A stretch of 9,717 nucleotides of DNA from Frankiaceae bacterium. GTDB taxonomy: Bacteria > Actinomycetota > Actinomycetes > JAVEEJ01. The position numbers and the translations under genes were made by a program. The stretch covers positions 1 through 9,717 of the forward strand of contig JAVEEJ010000249.1 in NCBI GenBank assembly GCA_030840515.1, read 5' to 3'. The number at the start of each line of letters is the position of its first letter. The first letter of the stretch is position 1. Below the pieces are notes generated by a model. The model worked only from the letters and a program-made list of their open reading frames with translations. It was not told the origin of the DNA and searched no databases. Shown piece after piece: positions 6,873-9,717 of the stretch.

Positions 6873-7593
6873 CGGCCGGGTAGAGGGATCCGAGTACGGC
6901 GACCACGCTGAGCAGGCCCGTGGTGGTCGCCTGCGCGTAGGCGCCGTTGGCCGTGAGGTCGGCGAGTCCGATCACCGCGAGCAGCGGCAGGTCGGCGGTC
7001 TGCAGGCCACCCTTCGTGCGCTTCGCCACGGCCATTCCGAGCAGTGGCACGACCGCGGCGAGCCGCATCGACAGCAACGTCATCCCGATGCTCGCCTTGC
7101 TCCCCTCAGCCACCGCGACCTGCACGGTCCCGAACCCGAGCGCCGCCACGCCCGCCAGCAGCAACGGCCGCCGGCTCAGGCCGCCGCGCCACTCGGGACC
7201 GCTGGCGCACACCGCTCCGGCGGCAGCCACCACCATGCCCACCAGCTGCGCGATGGCGGGTCGGTCTCCCCTGCTCAGCCCGACGCCCACCGGCACCAGC
7301 AGGCCGAGCGCGGAGATCGCCGCGACCACGCCCATGCGCCCTGCTGCGAGGGCGGCGTAGAAGGCGCTGAGTGCGATGAGCCCGACGAGGCCGGCGAGTA
7401 CGCCGGGCACGAGGTAGCCGTTCGGGGCGCGCCATCCCGCCGCGACCGTCACCGCCACGGCCACGGCGAGCAGCGCGACGAGCTGGGAAGCGGCCACCAC
7501 CGCCCCGGCTGGTCGGCGTCGGGTCGCGGTCCCGCCCAGGAAGTCGGAGGTACCCCACAGCAGGCTCGACAGCAGAGCCAGGAGGGCAGCCAC
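6763..7593 (-). CDS. EamA/DMT-superfamily permease
   Basis: This 276-residue inner-membrane transporter belongs to the drug/metabolite transporter superfamily. It has about ten hydrophobic helices in two five-helix halves, as expected for a duplicated EamA protein. The opening LLSSLLWGTSDFLGG (6-20) is a typical first helix of this family. The second half begins around residue 142 (RPLLLAGVAALGFGTVQVAV). Substrate cannot be predicted; relatives export amino acids, metabolites or drugs. The GTG at 7593 begins directly at the first helix and has a TAGCCT box exactly six bases upstream, suggesting a leaderless transcript. No ribosome site is present. It is divergent from DUF3000 across a repeat-rich region and convergent with the small membrane protein, overlapping it by 110 bp. 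Confidence 0.92.
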   Translation of the reverse strand: MAALLALLSSLLWGTSDFLGGTATRRRPAGAVVAASQLVALLAVAVAVTVAAGWRAPNGYLVPGVLAGLVGLIALSAFYAALAAGRMGVVAAISALGLLVPVGVGLSRGDRPAIAQLVGMVVAAAGAVCASGPEWRGGLSRRPLLLAGVAALGFGTVQVAVAEGSKASIGMTLLSMRLAAVVPLLGMAVAKRTKGGLQTADLPLLAVIGLADLTANGAYAQATTTGLLSVVAVLGSLYPAVTVVLARVVHQERLRRVQDLGIAATLVGVALIASGG

Positions 7594-7599
7594 GGGCCG

Positions 7600-7605
7600 A
7601 GGCTA
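7600..7605 (-). promoter_or_regulatory. Putative -10 element of the EamA permease gene
   Basis: On the minus strand TAGCCT fits TAnnnT and ends six bases before the GTG start at 7593. This places the expected transcription start at the start codon itself, a leaderless arrangement common in actinobacteria. No -35 match is seen at 17-18 bases; that position is already GC-rich sequence next to the tandem repeat. Confidence 0.5.
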
Positions 7606-7633
7606 GGGCGCCCGCCCCTCGCCCGGCCGTCCG

Positions 7634-7708
7634 CGCTCGTCCGGTCCCCGCTCGTCCGGTCCCCGGTCGCCCGCCCCCCGCTCGCCCGCGCCCCGCTCGC
7701 CCGCCCCC
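7634..7708. repeat. Five tandem copies of a 15-bp GC-rich repeat
   Basis: Five consecutive 15-bp units start at 7634, 7649, 7664, 7679 and 7694, with the pattern CGCTCGYCCGSYCCC. Units 1 and 2 are identical (CGCTCGTCCGGTCCC). Unit 5 is CGCTCGCCCGCCCCC, and units 3 and 4 each differ from it by one base. A degenerate partial unit may lie at 7619-7633. The minus strand carries repeated runs of three to six guanines separated by short spacers, so it could form G-quadruplexes. It sits between the promoters of two divergent genes. There are no unique spacers, so it is not a CRISPR array. Confidence 0.9.
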
Positions 7709-7722
7709 CGCGAGGCGCGTGA

Positions 7723-7808
7723 CGACTGCCCCGCCAGGCGGGGCAAGTGTGCGGACGCCGGCCCCGGCCCCGGTGACCGCGACATTGCCCCGCTGGGCGG
7801 GGCAGTCG
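7723..7808. repeat. 86-bp composite palindrome: two inverted 24-nt palindromic units (REP/BIME-like)
   Basis: The left unit (7723-7746, plus) and the right unit (7785-7808, read on the minus strand) are 24 nt long and agree at 22 positions, differing only at two bases at the centre. Each contains a 19-nt palindrome: TGCCCCGCCAGGCGGGGCA at 7727-7745 (perfect, one-base centre) and TGCCCCGCTGGGCGGGGCA at 7786-7804 (one mismatch). The inverted symmetry continues inward: 7751-7761 and the reverse complement of 7770-7780 agree at 9 of 11 positions, around a GC-rich centre. The element lies between divergent genes, so it terminates neither. It could be a REP/BIME-type mobile repeat, a double operator, or a structured RNA or DNA element. 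Confidence 0.85.
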
Positions 7809-7911
7809 CCATCGACGCGACGGTCGCCCCCAGGGCCCCGTGAATGTCGGCGCGGAGCACCGGTCAGCGAGCGCGCCGCGCGCATACCCCAGCCCTCGGC
7901 GTGGCGTGGCC

Positions 7912-7940
7912 TCGAAGCACCTCCACCACCGGCCTACGCT
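7912..7940 (+). promoter_or_regulatory. Putative leaderless promoter of the DUF3000 gene
   Basis: TACGCT (7935-7940) matches TAnnnT and ends six bases before the ATG at 7947, which places the transcription start on the A of the start codon. A weak -35 candidate TCGAAG (7912-7917), at a 17-base spacing, matches TTGACA at three of six positions. There is no ribosome site before the ATG, in keeping with leaderless translation. Confidence 0.55.
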
Positions 7941-7946
7941 CGCTGC

Positions 7947-8543
7947 ATGGCGGTGCGAGGTCGGGTGGACGATCCCGGCGGAGGGACGCCCGCAGGCTTC
8001 GCGGACGCCCAGGCGGCGCTGCGCCGAGCCCGGGTCAGGCCCGAGGTGCTGCTCGGTGAGGCCCCGGCCCCGCAGCGGCTGGCACCGTTCTCCATCGCGC
8101 TCACGGCCGAGGTGATGGTCGATGGCGAGGAACTCGCCACCGGCCGGCTCGTGGTGCTGCACGACCCCGACGGCCAGGAGGCCTGGCACGGCGTCACCCG
8201 GCTAGTGGCCTACGCCAAGGCCGAGTGCGAGCCGGAGATGGTCGCCGACCCGCTGCTCCCCAGCGTCGGCTGGGCCTGGCTCACCGAGGCGCTCGAGGCG
8301 CGCGGCGCAGCCGCCGTCGCGCTGTCCGGCACCGTCACGAGGGTCGCCTCGGAGAGCTTCGGCGGACTGGCTGACGCGGGACGCGGCGCCACCGCCGAGC
8401 TGGAGCTGAGGGCGTCCTGGACACCGCTCGGCGACGACCTCGACCACCACGTCGAGGCCTGGGCCGACCTGCTGTGCACTGCTGCCGGCCTGCCGCCGGT
8501 CCCGCAGGGCGTGGCGACGCTGCGGCCGCGCCGCAGAAGCTAG
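7947..8543 (+). CDS. DUF3000 family protein
   Basis: This 198-residue protein belongs to a conserved actinobacterial family of unknown function, often found near hemE in this phylum. Recognisable blocks are FADAQAALRRARVRPEVLL (17-35), APFSIALTAEV (45-55), ATGRLVVLHDPDGQEAWHG (63-81), RLVAYAKAECEPEMVADPLL (84-103) and SVGWAWLTEALEARGA (104-119). The C-terminal part has ELRASWTPLGDDLDHHVEAW (150-169) followed by DLLCTAAGLPPVPQGV. There is no signal peptide, membrane helix or catalytic motif that I recognise, so it is probably cytosolic. The frame is open back to 7719, but family similarity begins near the ATG at 7947 and the -10 box TACGCT sits six bases before it, so I chose that start. It is convergent with the histidine kinase gene; the two stop codons share the palindrome CTAG at 8540-8543. 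Confidence 0.9.
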   Translation: MAVRGRVDDPGGGTPAGFADAQAALRRARVRPEVLLGEAPAPQRLAPFSIALTAEVMVDGEELATGRLVVLHDPDGQEAWHGVTRLVAYAKAECEPEMVADPLLPSVGWAWLTEALEARGAAAVALSGTVTRVASESFGGLADAGRGATAELELRASWTPLGDDLDHHVEAWADLLCTAAGLPPVPQGVATLRPRRRS

Positions 8544-9643
8544 CCGACCTGCTGCTGCAGCGGCACCCGCTGGACGGGGGCCTCGACCGGCACGCCCGCC
8601 GTGTCGCGTGGCAGCCGCAGGGTCAGCGTCGTCCCGTCACCCGGCCACGACGAGACCACGAGCGACCCGCCGGCCAGCCTGGCCCGCTCGCGCAGCAGGC
8701 CAAGGCCCACGTGCCGGCCGCGCTCGGAGCGCACCTGCTCAGGGTCGAAGCCGGGGCCGCTGTCGTTGACCGTAGCCACCACGCCGTCGGCGTCCACGAC
8801 CAGCGCGACCGAGGCCTCGTCGTCGTCGGCGTGCTTCACCACGTTGAGCAGGGCTTCCTGGAAGAACCGGTAGACCGTGATCGCGGTGACGAGCGGCAGC
8901 GGGTAGGCCGACGCGGGCCAGCGCACCGCGACGTGCAGCCCGTAGCGCAGCTCCATGTCGTCGCGCAGCCCACCGACCGCGCGGGCCAGGTCACCGTCGC
9001 GCAGCGCGGGCGGCCGGGTACGGGCCATGACCGCGCGCACCTGCTCCTCGGCCTCACCCACCAGGTCGGCGATGTGTCGTGCGGCCTCTGGGTCGTCTGC
9101 GAGCCCGTCCAGCAGCGAGCGCGCCCGCATCAGCGACTGGGCCACGGTGTCGTGCAGCTCAGCCGCGAGCTGGCCGCGGGCGCCTTCCTCCGCAGCGACG
9201 AGTCCGCTCAGCAGCTCGAACATGCCCGCGCTCGCGTGCTCGGCCGTCTTGCGGTGCCGGCCCGCGACCTCATCGGCGACCCGCACCCGCAGGTGCAGCG
9301 CGTCGAGAGTGCGCGCAAGCTCCCGCAGCTCACCGCTCGAGCGGCCGGGGAGCACGGTGCCCACCGGGTTGTCGGGTTCCTGCAGGCGGCGCACCGCGTC
9401 GTCGCGCATCGCGCGCACCGCGGCGGCAAACCGGTCGGCCACAACAGCAGCCGTTGCGCTGACGAGCAGCGCGGCGAGCAGCCCCGCGCCGAGCGCCCGC
9501 TGGGCCGAGCCGGAGAGGTGGCCGTCGAGGCGCAGCTGCGCGCCGATGGCGGCGACGATCAGGCCGCTGCCCAGCGCGGCGCCGCCGCCCACCCATGCGG
9601 CGAGCGGCAGCGAGGTGCGGCTCTTGCGCCGCGGCTCGTTCAT
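8540..9643 (-). CDS. Sensor histidine kinase, NarL/DesK-type (HisKA_3)
   Basis: This 367-residue membrane sensor kinase has two N-terminal helices (about 14-36 and 48-70), a HAMP-like linker to about 125, then a HisKA_3 dimerisation domain and an HATPase domain. The phospho-acceptor is His164 in QLAAELHDTVAQSL (158-171), the HD-type motif of kinases that partner NarL/LuxR-type regulators. The ATPase N-box is EALLNVVKHA (263-272, Asn267), the G1 box NDSGPGFD (293-300) and the G2 box GLGLLRER (313-320). The region between the two helices is only about ten residues, so no large extracellular sensor domain is present. The ATG at 9643 overlaps the stop of the preceding gene (ATGA), with weak AGGTGA (minus strand, 9654-9659) ten bases upstream. 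No response regulator is visible in the window. The stop overlaps that of DUF3000. Confidence 0.92.
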   Translation of the reverse strand: MNEPRRKSRTSLPLAAWVGGGAALGSGLIVAAIGAQLRLDGHLSGSAQRALGAGLLAALLVSATAAVVADRFAAAVRAMRDDAVRRLQEPDNPVGTVLPGRSSGELRELARTLDALHLRVRVADEVAGRHRKTAEHASAGMFELLSGLVAAEEGARGQLAAELHDTVAQSLMRARSLLDGLADDPEAARHIADLVGEAEEQVRAVMARTRPPALRDGDLARAVGGLRDDMELRYGLHVAVRWPASAYPLPLVTAITVYRFFQEALLNVVKHADDDEASVALVVDADGVVATVNDSGPGFDPEQVRSERGRHVGLGLLRERARLAGGSLVVSSWPGDGTTLTLRLPRDTAGVPVEAPVQRVPLQQQVG

Positions 9644-9717
9644 GACGTACCGGTCACCTGATCCAGCACGCCCGTGGTGGTCCAGTCCTCGTGGTAGCGC
9701 GCCGGTGGCGCGGTCTC
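9640..9717 (-). CDS. 3' end of an unidentified gene upstream of the kinase (partial)
   Basis: Reading the minus strand from the right edge gives 25 codons ending ARYHEDWTTTGVLDQVTGTS before a TGA that overlaps the kinase start by four bases (ATGA). The frame is open to the window edge, and its third positions are mostly G or C. The ending does not look like the LuxR-type helix-turn-helix C-terminus of a NarL-family response regulator, so the product is unidentified. The tight overlap implies an operon and coupled translation with the kinase. Confidence 0.6.
   Translation of the reverse strand, partial: ETAPPARYHEDWTTTGVLDQVTGTS

Larger units (their letters stand above)
7594..7946. other. 353-bp intergenic region between the divergent permease and DUF3000 genes
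   Basis: Starting from the permease side, this region holds a leaderless-type -10 box, a 15-bp tandem repeat array, an 86-bp composite palindrome, about 100 bases (7809-7911) in which I see nothing specific, and the DUF3000 promoter. Reading frames cross it without stops because of its extreme GC content. Their translations are low-complexity Pro/Arg/Gly/Ala and show no sign of being genes. Confidence 0.75.

Noticed and set aside
7634..7708. CRISPR array or coding repeat
   Set aside because: Units are contiguous 15-mers without spacers, and no cas genes are nearby. The frames that read it as pentapeptide repeats lack starts, ribosome sites and family matches.
7727..7804. Rho-independent terminators
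   Set aside because: The hairpins lack T-tracts and lie upstream of both flanking genes rather than after a gene end.
7719..7946. N-terminal extension of DUF3000 to an ATG at 7719
   Set aside because: The extra 76 residues are low-complexity, translate through the palindrome element, and precede a good -10 box that would then lie inside the coding sequence.

Overview
The window is very GC-rich, with G or C at nearly every third codon position, GTG starts mixed with ATG, short or overlapping gene junctions and two apparently leaderless promoters. The combination of a coproporphyrin-type heme cluster (hemE, hemY/cgoX, hemQ/chdC) with DUF3000 and DUF4349 proteins indicates an actinobacterium. 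Nocardioidaceae or a related order would fit, but genus and species cannot be fixed from the sequence. I saw no phage genes, transposase, CRISPR array, tRNA or rRNA, so this looks like chromosomal core DNA.

Bases 1-3864 are a heme block. On the minus strand hemE (2833-3864) makes coproporphyrinogen III. The coupled pair hemY/cgoX (501-1841) and hemQ/chdC (1-513, cut by the window edge) oxidise it and, after iron insertion, decarboxylate coproheme to heme b. The ferrochelatase is not in the window. A plus-strand DUF4349 lipoprotein (1942-2859) sits between hemE and hemY and separates them. A tiny zinc-ribbon-like protein (3964-4137) is divergent from hemE.

Bases 4138-6872 are a signalling block. 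A leader of about 237 bases precedes a membrane-bound GGDEF-EAL protein (4375-6306) with both catalytic domains intact and a histidine-rich membrane sensor. A small multi-TM protein of unknown function (6303-6872) overlaps its stop by four bases. The tail of this protein overlaps the convergent EamA/DMT permease (6763-7593) by 110 bp.

The 7594-7946 region lies between the divergent permease and DUF3000 genes and is the most unusual part. It holds a 15-bp tandem repeat (five clear copies) that is strongly G-rich on the minus strand. Next to it is an 86-bp composite palindrome built from two inverted copies of a 24-nt unit, each containing its own 19-nt palindrome. This architecture resembles a REP/BIME-type pair. 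Both flanking genes have a TAnnnT -10 box exactly six bases before the start codon, which predicts leaderless transcripts.

Bases 7947-9717 hold DUF3000 (7947-8543), meeting tail to tail at a shared CTAG with a NarL-type sensor histidine kinase (8540-9643). The kinase is translationally coupled to an unidentified gene that enters from the right edge. All three convergent gene pairs overlap, so none has room for an ordinary intergenic terminator.
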